Source of the DNA: an uncultured Porphyromonadaceae bacterium
Lineage (GTDB): Bacteria; Bacteroidota; Bacteroidia; Bacteroidales; Muribaculaceae
Assembly: GCA_947567425.1 (NCBI GenBank)
Contig: CANOLV010000007.1
Coordinates: 51,936 to 115,935, forward strand
Direction of reading: 5' to 3'
Length of the DNA stretch: 64,000 bases
The stretch's first letter is position 1. Each line of letters opens with the position of its first letter. The translations under genes were made by a program, and so were the position numbers. The notes below the pieces were generated by a model. The model was not told the origin of the DNA and searched no databases. It saw only the letters and a list, made by a program, of their open reading frames with translations. This document shows positions 28,101-35,731 of the stretch, piece by piece.

Positions 28101-28353
28101 GGCTGCGCATGACGCCGGATTCTGATTCGGGTACGTCGATTGATGCGACTCCTGCCTGTAACCGGGCCTTGTCGACGGAGTAGAGGCCTAATGCCGAAGC
28201 ATTGACATCCGATCCCGTAACTTCCTGATTGGAAGAGGCCGTAGGCGGCATTTGTGCACTTACATAATCCTCCGTACCTTGAGAGGCATTTATGCCTATG
28301 GCTACTGATGCTAAAACTGTCAGTGAGCCGAGCACTGGAATAATTTTCTTCAT
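22120..28353 (-). CDS. Giant secreted GLUG-repeat surface protein with type IX-like tail
   Basis: The function is unknown; it is probably an adhesin or surface layer protein. The 2077-residue product has a signal peptide (MKKIIPVLGSLTVLASVAIG). Three units then begin alike: EGEGTEANPYLLKS near residue 362, EGDGTELNPYKIKT near 871 and TGKGTQEEPYLLTS near 1331. Each is followed by an NDIDxxG segment and by F/LDGxGKTI-type turns. About 22 GLUG-like repeats of form C-Y/H/W/V-N-x-G-x-I/V run through the rest, most densely at 1450-1900. A bacterial Ig-like domain lies at about 1950-2020. The last ~50 residues (VYYNVNGQQVPAPEAKDGKI) resemble a type IX sorting tail. It starts 65 nt after the M6 protease gene on the same strand with no terminator between. 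The repeats are protein-level beta-helix coils; DNA repeats are degenerate. Confidence 0.88.
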   Translation of the reverse strand: MKKIIPVLGSLTVLASVAIGINASQGTEDYVSAQMPPTASSNQEVTGSDVNASALGLYSVDKARLQAGVASIDVPESESGVMRSPMMREVSIDDLAGNHVLTYSSLLTAGAYGGQAATVSRIAGQDSIVISDFAMTGATVKAHVDPATGAVSIPSQIVGQNQEYGPIDIAVCTTAAKPDRNAKITGQVNADGSISIDSWWGIFVNSGSKKDSYFMLNYQTSLEKANGTMTQTMFDGSSRSYSVVLKQTSANVLQVKNFANFGCTLDIVLNRNETGTIESQIARYDAANGNWATKSITYKEDGSGLTAYSNIITTEKAGADKKVIVWKDWTLLTTGYYLGICTEGKITSDFDISYPTLSVSEFEGEGTEANPYLLKSLDDMILLSDKVAEATSPTFIDNYNNELIGAFKDTYFRLANDIDMSGFRFTPIGADYTHTFDGVLDGNGKTINGLTINNANKFTGLFGRLGRNAVVKNLNITNADVTGGDSYCGIICAWSMGLIDNCNIDKSYVFNSGSTSAGVVGIGLIVKNCTVSNSTIAGNYGFNGGVAGEIDELIENCHVKNTVINVGRIVDGYPSGGVAGTIYKATGRNLSFAGKVDANSFRSGNQNLGGIAGNAYNSTLENCVSVGQILGFDTQSKCGGIAGYVSGASVIKDCYSTGMVWSYSSRYTGGITGSLSFTTDDNKNKLNPTIKNCFSANFISAECYMYKPETEVRESFGTIAPECEPIIENCYFDNQVINLTSTQYGASNSFLTSGTPLPGYSTDVWTFKAGQYPMLKNMADMEVSKMASSAIIFAEGSSLNKMATDAELHPLGDTQYALYVNGKPTTQGHYSSIVNGTLKINTENQFGSDTLFVINPALGNYYHIVKVAPIPFEGDGTELNPYKIKTKDDLITLANVTTNVGQLFADTYFLMTNDIDLEYDPEFSGICSNPKDAHNMFAGIFDGGGHTIHKMYITPVLEWTITPEDDPDGLGKPKTGEAYKGFIGRLGAQGVLRNLSIAADARMLKHWATTGAFVGSNKGTIENCRNYADISTYSCWVGGIAGQSEQNAKILNCYNAGDITSGYFNAGGIAGTNNGTIDGCVNVGNVAVKSISKFILDNSDKLKSAGGIAGGASGSLISNCVNAGTVFARYGRAGGIVSNYPKATTVYAGANDMVNCVNYGMVSVGTDQSTVGAIGGENGTEGTISGVYYDAQILPLKPLGVFDQAGMVPAETSTLTSGTALEGFDPEIWQFDAGMYPTLKRFADEPKVINSRNAIFTMPAGINADDYTEAGTFKSVNGCTWSLAVGTVFKIDADKVLPPAAPDEIVRDTLKATFDNYSKSIMLRRIPAVPLTGKGTQEEPYLLTSAQEWNLLSSYIDLTGESFEGKYIKVANDIDFTGETLKPIGADNVTYFKGHLDGNGKTISNINLTTTKTYSGVFGIIGGPAVITDLTLSGTVKASAANAGAFAGKIYGKLTNCVNMLNLTSTKTSASGFGSLYGTAEMTNCVNKATIAGSGQLLAGFAHAMEDGVVLTKCGNEGTVRQNATAATNYTAGLLGQAYAITLTECYNIGNIEGANPAVMNNVAGLIGNVLAKADKTNRYILTKCYNTADITANNVIAGLIATSSNASNTMFAPLELTECYNTGNIISVATKTTSSSPAAGLVAMYPAGSKFINCWNSGTVSQTKNVYAGGIAGYYKSTPANEEAATIFDGCYNTGDINAAGNQGGGIVASASNFTKVLNCHNTGNIEGGFGLGGIVATLAGVGAAMDHCWNSGSVTTSTNRAGGLMGYNTAKATISNSWNSGNVSTLLEEQGDKAATSGYAIGGLAGFAGVSFINCYNVGTVKGASLVGGLTGYTSKKTATGGTSFKNCYNAGRIIAPADTCGGIFGNTATGYLVNRNAKWTPENEIENTYYVTDYNTFDADHSVGTPITLAELAKLDMGDGFISPDDYTLPMVNGLDDVDEAKVHAAQAVFSDGDNAQKVTGDFKVGSPAGLVWTSSVANLAISGNDAKFSDDAYQGEITLTAKAGEATRSLTINVDKTSGIDDILMSGKNIVDAVYYNVNGQQVPAPEAKDGKIYIMKATYDDGTSETIKLINK

Positions 28354-28418
28354 GTAAATGAGAAATTTGAGGTTAGTAATTAATATTTGATTGTCTCTGA
28401 AAGATTGTAATCGGTGAA

Positions 28419-30698
28419 TCAGAACGCCACTTTAAGTATGTCGGTTCCGCTCTTGACGATAACCATGCCATGAATGCCGGTTAGCGGTATTGTGGCTTGT
28501 CCGTTGTCGGGTTTTGCCTGATGGAGGAGTCGGCCGAACATGTCATATACCTGTATTTGCTGAGCATTGACTCCGTACAGGTGCATGGAATCTCCCTCGA
28601 TTGTGTAGGACAATGAAGCGGCTGATGTGTCTACGACATGATCTATAGCAGAAGTGGAGCCTATGACTTTAAGATGCAAGTCGTCGATCAGACATGGTTC
28701 GGTGGCGCTTCCTGTGTACTCAGTGATGCGCAACCTTGTTCCGGTGGTTTTGTCTGTAAGTCCTTCAAGCACGTGTGCCGCATACTTTGTCTCGCCTGCC
28801 AGAAGTGTGTGGAAGGTAAGGCCGTCAGACGTTTTGACATCGCGCCATGTCGATCCGCCGTCGATAGAGTAGGAGAATCTTATCATGGCGGTCGACGATG
28901 ATACGTTGGACATAGTGAATGTGGCCTGGCTTATATCTTCGTGTATTATGTCCGATGTCAGGGTGCCGCGTCGCATGAGGGCTATGCAGTGACCGTTTAT
29001 GGCTTCGACCGTGTCGATGGCTTCGACGGTTGCATTGTCCAAAGTCCATCCTGTAACCTTACCTGTAAAATGCGAAGAATTGTCTGCATCGAAAGTAAGG
29101 TCTTCCCAGTCTTCATGCATCAAGGAAAAGTCGCTAAGATTTGTCTTGAATGAGATGACACCGTCTTCGCTTTCTGCTATATCCGAGATGCCTATGTCGG
29201 TCAACAGTCCGGTCCATGATTTCAGAGACGGGGTTGTCTCATTGTCCACGGCGGTCACTCCTCCTGATCCGGGAAAGGGGTCTCCGTCAGAGTCGGTTAC
29301 AGATCCGTTTGACGAGATTCGGGGATTGGCACGCAGCAGCTCATAATAATTATGCGACGGATTGACATTCAGGTCATTGTTTTCCCATGCCTTCTCGTTG
29401 GTCCGGTCAACGCGGTGTATGAGCATTCCGTGGCCCGGCAGATATTCATCCCATTTGGTCTGCTGTCTGTTTTCGATGATGAAGAATTCATTGTCGATTG
29501 ACGAATTGATTCTGTATCCGCAGTTTGAGGCGTTGAGGTCGGTCAGGGTGTAGTCGCCCGAGCCGGATATGGTCGTCGGCTCTGCAAATCCGCTTAAATA
29601 TCTTTGATACATGGAATAACCGCAGGGTGTGCGGCCTTTGTTAAGATAGCTCCCTGAAGCCATGAGCGACCATTTGCCTGGGTGTATGCTTTGTCCGCCT
29701 GAGCTTGCATAGTCGGTGTCGTATTCGTCGTTAAGGCCGAGTACATGGCTGAATTCATGGCATATTGTACCGATTCCGTCGAGTGTGCGGTTAGATGGCG
29801 TGCCATAGAATTCTGTAGAGCATGCGTATCGTCCCAGACTTACGCCATCGTGTCTGCCGCCCATAAGCGTAGATGCATGAGGCCATACGTAGCGCTGTGA
29901 AGAATCGTAATTGGAACCATAACCGGCGAATATGATGTAGAACATCTCTACTTTATTATCGCCGTTGGTGTCGTAGATGCTGAAGTCGACATACGGGTCG
30001 GCCGCGTCACATACGGCGCTTACTATTTGCTGTGCCATGGCGGTCTGATTGATGTAGTTTTCAGAATAGTCTATGGTCACCGGTCCCACGATGTCGAAGT
30101 GCGGGTCGAATTTGCCCATAGAATTGTCGAAAAAGTAGTCTCGCACACTGCCTGTGTACACCTCCTTGGCCGGTATCATGGCGTCGTTCATGTATCCGCT
30201 GTAGTCCGGCTTATTTACCATTTCATCAATGATCTGGGCGTAGTCGGCTCGGGAGAATTTCCTATCGGAAAATTCGGCGAGAATGATCAGTCCGCGAAAT
30301 TTTTCGTAGTCGGTCTGCACTCCTGATATGTGCTCAGGAGCTTTGTAAGGTCTGGCCTTTAGGTCAGCCTTTGCCGTTTTGGGGATAATCCCTTTGGCTA
30401 TTCCATTTAAAAAGGCCTGTTCTTTGTCAGGTCTGTTCATGCTGTCGTGGGCGATATGCCCGGATGCATGAAGAGTTTCGTTCTCGAGCGTGGCATATAC
30501 CCATGCTCCTTTGTGGTCTCTTACTACGGTATAACCATCTTCTGTGGTTGCCCAGTTGCTAAACTCATTACCGTGCATCTTTATGGCCACTGTTGTTCCG
30601 TCAGGTTGGTCAAAGTGTTGAATGTCGGGGAATGCGATTATGGCCTTTGAAAATAAGTAACACGATAACAAAATGGAAGAAGCAAAAACTTTTTTCAT
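28419..30698 (-). CDS. Secreted M6 family zinc metalloprotease
   Basis: This exported protease is of the immune-inhibitor-A-like M6 family, 759 residues. The signal peptide is about the first 22 residues. The catalytic motif HEFSHVLGLNDEYD near residue 313 fits HExxHxxGxxD. KWSLMASG about 30 residues later corresponds to the Met-turn. The C-terminal part (about 500-680) looks like a jelly-roll domain of the kind seen in such proteases, and the last ~55 residues (QVYDMFGRLLHQ, IHGMVIVKSG) resemble a type IX sorting tail. The region before the catalytic domain may act as a propeptide. It is the first gene of a two-gene unit with the giant GLUG protein and could process it or host proteins. Transcription is probably controlled by the G-tract promoter just upstream. 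Confidence 0.92.
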   Translation of the reverse strand: MKKVFASSILLSCYLFSKAIIAFPDIQHFDQPDGTTVAIKMHGNEFSNWATTEDGYTVVRDHKGAWVYATLENETLHASGHIAHDSMNRPDKEQAFLNGIAKGIIPKTAKADLKARPYKAPEHISGVQTDYEKFRGLIILAEFSDRKFSRADYAQIIDEMVNKPDYSGYMNDAMIPAKEVYTGSVRDYFFDNSMGKFDPHFDIVGPVTIDYSENYINQTAMAQQIVSAVCDAADPYVDFSIYDTNGDNKVEMFYIIFAGYGSNYDSSQRYVWPHASTLMGGRHDGVSLGRYACSTEFYGTPSNRTLDGIGTICHEFSHVLGLNDEYDTDYASSGGQSIHPGKWSLMASGSYLNKGRTPCGYSMYQRYLSGFAEPTTISGSGDYTLTDLNASNCGYRINSSIDNEFFIIENRQQTKWDEYLPGHGMLIHRVDRTNEKAWENNDLNVNPSHNYYELLRANPRISSNGSVTDSDGDPFPGSGGVTAVDNETTPSLKSWTGLLTDIGISDIAESEDGVISFKTNLSDFSLMHEDWEDLTFDADNSSHFTGKVTGWTLDNATVEAIDTVEAINGHCIALMRRGTLTSDIIHEDISQATFTMSNVSSSTAMIRFSYSIDGGSTWRDVKTSDGLTFHTLLAGETKYAAHVLEGLTDKTTGTRLRITEYTGSATEPCLIDDLHLKVIGSTSAIDHVVDTSAASLSYTIEGDSMHLYGVNAQQIQVYDMFGRLLHQAKPDNGQATIPLTGIHGMVIVKSGTDILKVAF

Positions 30699-30718
30699 TT
30701 ATCGTTATGTAAATTTCT

Positions 30719-30750
30719 CAAATATAGGTATAAAATTACCCCCCCCCAAC
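30719..30750 (-). promoter_or_regulatory. Promoter with a nine-G spacer tract, candidate phase-variable
   Basis: Read on the minus strand, GTTG (30747-30750) and TATATTTG (30719-30726) form a -33/-7 pair with a 20-bp spacer. Eight of the nine G in a homopolymer run fall inside that spacer. Gain or loss of one G by slipped-strand mispairing would change the spacing to 21 or 19. The M6 start codon lies about 20 nt after the -7 box. Confidence 0.65.
30739..30747. repeat. Homopolymer run of nine C/G
   Basis: Nine consecutive C on the plus strand (G on the minus strand) form the longest G/C homopolymer I found in the window. It lies in an otherwise AT-rich intergenic stretch upstream of the M6 protease gene. 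Confidence 0.9.
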
Positions 30751-30900
30751 TTTTTAACCAAAAATAACTGATTTTAACAAGGCGCCCTGATGCTGTATGT
30801 GCGCGAAATCGAATTGTTGGCACCACAGTACATCATACGATAGGAATAAAAAATTGTAAGTTTGGGTTCGAAGAATTGTTTAAAAAAAGTCTGTGAATGC

Positions 30901-30931
30901 AAAAAAGCCATTCAGGGACTCCCGAATGGCT
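30901..30931 (-). terminator. Intrinsic terminator of the DUF4332 gene
   Basis: On the minus strand an AGCCATTC/GAATGGCT stem with an inner GGG/CCC pair is followed by TTTTTT. This is a textbook intrinsic terminator 50 nt after the DUF4332 stop. The rest of the gap up to the M6 promoter (30751-30900) holds nothing I can identify. Confidence 0.85.
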
Positions 30932-30981
30932 GAAATAGTATGAAGAAAATAATGTCGATTAAGTGTGATGCTGACCGGTCG

Positions 30982-31389
30982 TCAATATGATATGGCCGGT
31001 TCCATCTCTTTGGCCTGGGCTATCATGCGCTCAAGTTCGCTTACCGACGGCACACGGTTGCAGAGATTCTTTTGGTCGTTTACTTCTACAAGCTTGGGCT
31101 GTAGATTGGCGGCTACGCGGTGGCGGAACTCTTTCACTGTGTCCACTCCGGCAGCTTCAAGAAGTTCGGCGAACTGGCCGGCAACACCCTTTATGCGGAA
31201 TAAATCGGCATGGTTGGCCCATTTGAGAATCAGCTTTTCGCTTATTCCGGTTTCTTCCGCGAGTTTTTCGCGTCCTTTTTTCGTGGCGGCTTTTTCAAGC
31301 AGATTGTCAGTAGTCTTTACTCCTGCCTCTTCAAGCTTTTTGGCATAAGCTTCGCCAATACCCTCAATTTCTACAATTTTATAAGCCAT
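30982..31389 (-). CDS. DUF4332 helix-hairpin-helix protein
   Basis: This is a small cytosolic protein of 135 residues. It starts with IEGIGEAYAKKLEEAGVKTTDNLL, a helix-hairpin-helix repeat like those in DNA-binding proteins. A second repeat follows (FRIKGVAGQFAELLEAAGVDTV near residue 65). This arrangement defines the DUF4332 family. The HhH pairs suggest non-specific nucleic acid binding, but no activity is established. It ends at a strong intrinsic terminator. The CpxP-like gene lies 64 nt upstream on the same strand, so the two could share a transcript. Confidence 0.85.
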   Translation of the reverse strand: MAYKIVEIEGIGEAYAKKLEEAGVKTTDNLLEKAATKKGREKLAEETGISEKLILKWANHADLFRIKGVAGQFAELLEAAGVDTVKEFRHRVAANLQPKLVEVNDQKNLCNRVPSVSELERMIAQAKEMEPAISY

Positions 31390-31453
31390 AGTCCTTTTAA
31401 TTTAGTTGGTAATATGAATATAAAACGTGGCTGACTGAGGTTTGGTTCAGACA

Positions 31454-32017
31454 TCACTTCTCGGCTTTCTTTGCGGAACCGCTGATCACTACGGCATCGG
31501 TTGATTTTTGAGCTTTACTCTGCTTTTGAGCTTTGTCGTGGCGTTGTGCGGGTTCCCGTCTCATGTCATGCCGGCCACCGCGCGGTTCACGCGCTACAGG
31601 TCCGGAAGGCTTATTGACGGCCATATTTTCAAGGAACTGGACATATTGCTCAGGGGAGAGAATCTCTTTGACTGAGTGGAGATAGTTTTTGCGGTCGGCT
31701 CTTCTTACAGAATCGGCTTGTGCACGATTGGCTTTTCGTGCATCTTTCGATGCTTTAGCGCGTGATTTGAGCTGATTGTCGTTGTTCGTTCTGAGTTCTT
31801 TGAGTTTGGTCTGTTGTTCGGGAGTCAGAGTGATGCCTTCAAATGCCCCGGAGCAGCATCCATCCGGCGAACAGGCCTCTCCTGCTTGCTGGATCGGGCA
31901 TTCTGTTGCGTTTCTGTGCTGGTGATGGCGATTGTCGGCGTGGTGATGCTGGGCGGTTGCGGCTACCGGTAGGAGTGACATTCCAAAGATGACTGCACTT
32001 AAGATTTGCTTTTTCAT
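31454..32017 (-). CDS. Periplasmic His/Cys-rich CpxP/Spy-like protein
   Basis: This 187-residue exported protein has a signal peptide ending near ATAQ. The mature N-terminus is unusually rich in His (HHHADNRHHQHRN) and then in Cys (CPIQQ, CSPDGCC), a likely metal-binding segment. The middle has two LTxxQ-like motifs, LTPEQQTKLKEL near 66 and LSPEQYVQFLENM near 121, with a charged helix between, as in CpxP/Spy periplasmic chaperones. The tail is basic and low in complexity. A role in metal or envelope stress is plausible but inferred. It lies upstream of DUF4332 and downstream of uvrA, separated from uvrA by a hairpin. Confidence 0.78.
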   Translation of the reverse strand: MKKQILSAVIFGMSLLPVAATAQHHHADNRHHQHRNATECPIQQAGEACSPDGCCSGAFEGITLTPEQQTKLKELRTNNDNQLKSRAKASKDARKANRAQADSVRRADRKNYLHSVKEILSPEQYVQFLENMAVNKPSGPVAREPRGGRHDMRREPAQRHDKAQKQSKAQKSTDAVVISGSAKKAEK

Positions 32018-32084
32018 AATTACAAATATGGTTTAGTTTGTGAATTTAATTTGCTATTATGACAGCATCTGTGAATCATAGTTT

Positions 32085-32128
32085 AAGCCGTAGCCTGTGT
32101 TTAACATTGAATTAACAGACTACGGCTT
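32085..32128 (-). terminator. Inverted repeat after uvrA
   Basis: AAGCCGTAG (32085-32093) pairs with CTACGGCTT (32120-32128). Inside, CTGT/ACAG can extend the stem after one mismatch. It lies about 70 nt downstream of the uvrA stop and lacks a clear T-run. Confidence 0.5.
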
Positions 32129-32198
32129 GAAAAGTCAGACGTTTGGCCTTTTAAAGCCACACACATAATGTTTATTAACGTTAGATGGGGCCAACCGG

Positions 32199-34991
32199 CT
32201 ATACGAGTTTGTCTCTAAGATACCGTCCGGTGTGGCTTGCCGGACATGCGGCTACTTCTTCCGGTGTGCCGGCAATTACCAGTTCACCTCCTCCATCACC
32301 TCCTTCCGGACCGATGTCGATTACGTGGTCGGCGCATTTGATGACATCCAGATTGTGTTCGATGATTATTACAGTATGACCCTGCGCGATCAATCTGTTG
32401 AAACTGTCCATCAGCGTATTTATGTCGTTGAGATGAAGTCCTGTGGTAGGTTCGTCAAAAATAAACACTGTAGGCTGAGGTTTTTCCTGCGAAAGGAAGT
32501 AAGCAAGTTTGACGCGCTGGTTTTCGCCGCCTGATAGGGTCGATGACGATTGGCCGAGTTTGATATATCCCAATCCGACATCTTTAAGCGGTTGAAGCCG
32601 TCGCACAATTTTCTTTGCTGTCGTTTCGTTAGACTCGCTGAAAAACTCGATGGCCTGGTTTACGGTCATATTGAGTACATCGTTGATGTTTTTGTCGCGG
32701 AACGTGATCTCCAATACCTCTTTTTTATACCGTTGTCCGTGGCATGCCTCGCAAGGTATGACTATGTCAGCCATGAACTGCATCTCGATAGTGATGGTGC
32801 CTTCGCCTTTGCACTCCTCGCATCTGCCTCCTTCGGCGTTGAATGAGAAGTATCCGGGGGTGAAGCCCATCTGTTTCGCTCCCTGTTGGTCTGCAAATAG
32901 CTTTCTGATTTCGTCAAATGCTTTAAGGTATGTGGCGGCATTGCTTCTTGATGATTTCCCTATGGGGTCCTGGTCTACGAATTCCACGGCCGTTATCCGG
33001 TTGAGGTCGCCGCACAGTGATTTATGCAGACCGGGTGCGTCGCCGGCTTCGCCAAGGTGCCGTGTCAACGCCCGGTAAAGTATGTCGCGCACGAGAGTGG
33101 ACTTCCCGGAGCCGGAAACGCCAGTGACCACGGTCATCACACCGAGTGGGAATTTGACATTGATATTCTTCAGGTTATGTTCGCGTGCCCCGGTGATTTC
33201 GATATAGTCGCGCCATTTACGACGACGTTTAGGCACTTGTATGGAAAGCTCCCCCTTAAGATATCTGACAGTGTATGATTCGGTGGTGTCAGGCAGGCGG
33301 TCGATGTCGCCGCTGAATATGATGTTGCCTCCATGACGTCCGGCGTCCTTGCCCACATCTATAAGATAGTCGGCCGAGCGCATGATCTCCTCGTCGTGTT
33401 CCACGATGACCACCGTATTGCCTATCTGCTGGAGTTTTCTTAGTACGCCGATCAGTCTCTGCGTGTCGCGCGAATGCAGTCCGATGCTCGGTTCGTCGAG
33501 TATATACAGCGAGCCTACAAGACTGCTTCCTAAAGACGTGGCAAGATTGATACGCTGGCTCTCACCTCCGGACAATGTCGATGACATTCGGTCAAGCGTA
33601 AGGTATCCGAGTCCGACGTCGCAGAGAAAGCCTATGCGGTTGTTGATCTCGGTGATTAGCCTATTGGATATTTGCGACTCGCGCTCGTCGAGGTCGAGGT
33701 CGGAGAACCATTGCCGCAGATCGGAGATAGGCATCCTTACGAGGTCCGATATTGTAGATCCTTTGATTTTCACATATTCGGCTTCTTTGCGCAGACGTGT
33801 TCCGTGGCAATCCGGACATAGGGTCTTGCCTCGGTAGCGGGCTTTCATCACACGATACTGGATTTTGTATTGGTTCTCGTCGACCATACGGAAGAATCCG
33901 TCGATACCGGTGAATCGCCCGTGTCCATGCCAAAGTATGTCAAGCTCTTTCGGGGAGAGATCGCAGTAGGGTTTGTGAATCGAAAATCCGGCTATGGGAG
34001 CTATGCGAATAAGCTCGCGTTTCCACTCGCTCATCTTCTCTCCGCGCCAACACATCACAGCGTCGTCATATACCGACAAAGACGGGTCGGGCACGACAAG
34101 GTTCGGGTCTATTCCGATGGTCTTCCCGAATCCCTCACATGTAGGGCATGCTCCGTAGGGATTGTTGAAGTTGAACATCAGGTCTGACGGTTCTTGGAAT
34201 GTGATCCCGTCGGCCTCGAAGCGTTTTGAGAAGTCGTGGCGCCTTATGCTTCCGTCGGTCCATACGAGCAGGCTCAGCTTGTCGCGCCCTTCAAAGAATG
34301 CTGTTTCGGCCGAGTCGGCGAGACGGCTTAATTCATCGCCTTCATGGCTTACAGCCAGTCGGTCAATGAGAAGTTCAAATCCGTCGGCTGAGTCTTTCAA
34401 CGTCTGGTCAGCGAGCAGATCCTCGATGTTGACAAATTCACTGCCATTTTTCAGAAGACGCGAATATCCTCCTTTAAGCAGTACTTCAAGCTGGGTGCGG
34501 AATTTGCGTCCATCCGGAAGTGATATGGGAGCCGTCACTGCTATTCTCGTACCTTCATGGTAGCTGACGGCTGTTGACATGACATCTTCGACGGTGTGCT
34601 TTTTCACTTGTACGCCGCTTATAGGGGAATATGTCTTTCCGATGCGACCGAAAAGCAGTCGCAGATAGTCGTATATCTCGGTGGAAGTGCCTACAGTAGA
34701 ACGAGGGTTTCGGGTGTTGACTTTTTGCTGTATGGCAATGGCCGGTGGCAGTCCCTTTATAAAATCCACTTCCGGTTTAGCCATCTTGCCGAGAAATTGG
34801 CGTGCATATGCCGACAAGCTTTCCACGTAGCGTCGCTGTCCTTCAGCATATAGCGTGTCGAAGGCTAACGATGACTTTCCGGATCCGGACACTCCTGTGA
34901 TGACTATCAGACGGTTGCGGGGAATCTCGACTTCGATGTTTTTCAAGTTGTTGACTCTCGCACCTTTTATGTATATGTTATCTTTAGACAT
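32199..34991 (-). CDS. uvrA: Excinuclease ABC subunit A
   Basis: UvrA recognises bulky DNA lesions and loads UvrB in nucleotide excision repair. The 930-residue protein has two ABC ATPase modules: Walker [14 protein letters not shown] near residue 33 and [13 protein letters not shown] near 618. The ABC signature sequences [14 protein letters not shown] and [14 protein letters not shown] are both present. Zinc modules are visible as CPTCEGFG near 285 with CPDCHGTR near 397, and CEECKGEG with CEACHG near 725-750. Length and order are normal for the family. It stands alone on the minus strand, divergent from the sua5 gene. Confidence 0.97.
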   Translation of the reverse strand: MSKDNIYIKGARVNNLKNIEVEIPRNRLIVITGVSGSGKSSLAFDTLYAEGQRRYVESLSAYARQFLGKMAKPEVDFIKGLPPAIAIQQKVNTRNPRSTVGTSTEIYDYLRLLFGRIGKTYSPISGVQVKKHTVEDVMSTAVSYHEGTRIAVTAPISLPDGRKFRTQLEVLLKGGYSRLLKNGSEFVNIEDLLADQTLKDSADGFELLIDRLAVSHEGDELSRLADSAETAFFEGRDKLSLLVWTDGSIRRHDFSKRFEADGITFQEPSDLMFNFNNPYGACPTCEGFGKTIGIDPNLVVPDPSLSVYDDAVMCWRGEKMSEWKRELIRIAPIAGFSIHKPYCDLSPKELDILWHGHGRFTGIDGFFRMVDENQYKIQYRVMKARYRGKTLCPDCHGTRLRKEAEYVKIKGSTISDLVRMPISDLRQWFSDLDLDERESQISNRLITEINNRIGFLCDVGLGYLTLDRMSSTLSGGESQRINLATSLGSSLVGSLYILDEPSIGLHSRDTQRLIGVLRKLQQIGNTVVIVEHDEEIMRSADYLIDVGKDAGRHGGNIIFSGDIDRLPDTTESYTVRYLKGELSIQVPKRRRKWRDYIEITGAREHNLKNINVKFPLGVMTVVTGVSGSGKSTLVRDILYRALTRHLGEAGDAPGLHKSLCGDLNRITAVEFVDQDPIGKSSRSNAATYLKAFDEIRKLFADQQGAKQMGFTPGYFSFNAEGGRCEECKGEGTITIEMQFMADIVIPCEACHGQRYKKEVLEITFRDKNINDVLNMTVNQAIEFFSESNETTAKKIVRRLQPLKDVGLGYIKLGQSSSTLSGGENQRVKLAYFLSQEKPQPTVFIFDEPTTGLHLNDINTLMDSFNRLIAQGHTVIIIEHNLDVIKCADHVIDIGPEGGDGGGELVIAGTPEEVAACPASHTGRYLRDKLV

Positions 34992-35022
34992 GAATCAAAA
35001 GTTATTTCAGCATCTGAACCTG

Positions 35023-35030
35023 CAAAGTTA
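35023..35030 (-). promoter_or_regulatory. Possible -7 element for uvrA
   Basis: The minus-strand TAACTTTG lies 31 nt before the uvrA ATG and fits TAnnTTTG. I see no good -33 partner. No SOS-type box was recognised. Confidence 0.35.
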
Positions 35031-35101
35031 ATCATATTCCTTCAATATATAATGACCCTCATGTCACCGCCGAGGCACAAAAATATTTAACACCGCTTAA
35101 A

Positions 35102-35133
35102 TTTCGTAATATCCGCATCAAACATTATCTTTG
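35102..35133 (+). promoter_or_regulatory. Promoter of the sua5-glycosyltransferase-ClC unit
   Basis: TATCTTTG (35126-35133) matches the -7 consensus. TTTC (35102-35105) sits 20 bp upstream in the -33 position with one mismatch. The GTG start of the next gene is 28 nt downstream. Confidence 0.55.
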
Positions 35134-35161
35134 TGGTAAATTAACTACGTAAAATATATCT

Positions 35162-35731
35162 GTGCAGATTGTGGAAAAGGACTTACTGCTTGCATGCGAC
35201 GTATTGAGGCGCGGAGGGGTCATCCTGTACCCTACCGACACGGTGTGGGGAATCGGCTGTGATGCCACGAATCCGGATGCCGTGCGGAAAGTGTATGATA
35301 TAAAGCGCCGTTCAGATAGTAAGGCGCTGATAGTGTTGGTAGGTTCGTCTGATATGCTGAATGAGTATGTAGCATCTGTTCCGGATCAGGCCGGAGAATA
35401 TATTTCGGGCGATCGGCCGACCACTATGGTCCTTGACGGTGCTGAAGGATTGGCTCCGAATCTGCTTGCCGATGACGGCAGTGTGGGCATGAGAGTCACC
35501 GGCGAATCGTTTTCGCGCGAGTTGTGCCTGAGGTTCGGACGTCCGATCGTGTCTACTTCGGCAAATATAAGCGGAATGCCATCGCCTGCATGTTTCGGAG
35601 ATATCTCTTCGGAGATAGTTGATTCGATGGATTATGTCTGTACGACACGCCGCGACGAAGAGGGCTGCGGGATTCCGTCGCGCATAGTCAAGATCCATCC
35701 TGACGGATATATTCAAATAATAAGACCTTGA
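35162..35731 (+). CDS. L-threonylcarbamoyladenylate synthase (Sua5/TsaC type)
   Basis: The enzyme makes threonylcarbamoyl-AMP from Thr, bicarbonate and ATP, for transfer to tRNA A37 by TsaD, which is encoded at 50238-51254. The 189-residue protein has GGVILYPTDTVWGIGCDATN near residue 17, the KR-containing nucleotide loop DIKRRSDSKALIVLV near 45, PTTMVLDG near 82, and RFGRPIVSTSANISG near 121. It lacks the extra C-terminal Sua5 domain, so it resembles TsaC. The start is GTG 35162; a second GTG at 35171 is possible. The stop overlaps the TTG start of the next gene. Confidence 0.92.
   Translation: MQIVEKDLLLACDVLRRGGVILYPTDTVWGIGCDATNPDAVRKVYDIKRRSDSKALIVLVGSSDMLNEYVASVPDQAGEYISGDRPTTMVLDGAEGLAPNLLADDGSVGMRVTGESFSRELCLRFGRPIVSTSANISGMPSPACFGDISSEIVDSMDYVCTTRRDEEGCGIPSRIVKIHPDGYIQIIRP

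Noticed and set aside
30751-30900. Possible small RNA between the DUF4332 terminator and the M6 promoter
   Set aside because: There is no promoter pair oriented to make it and no stable hairpin other than the terminator at 30901-30931.
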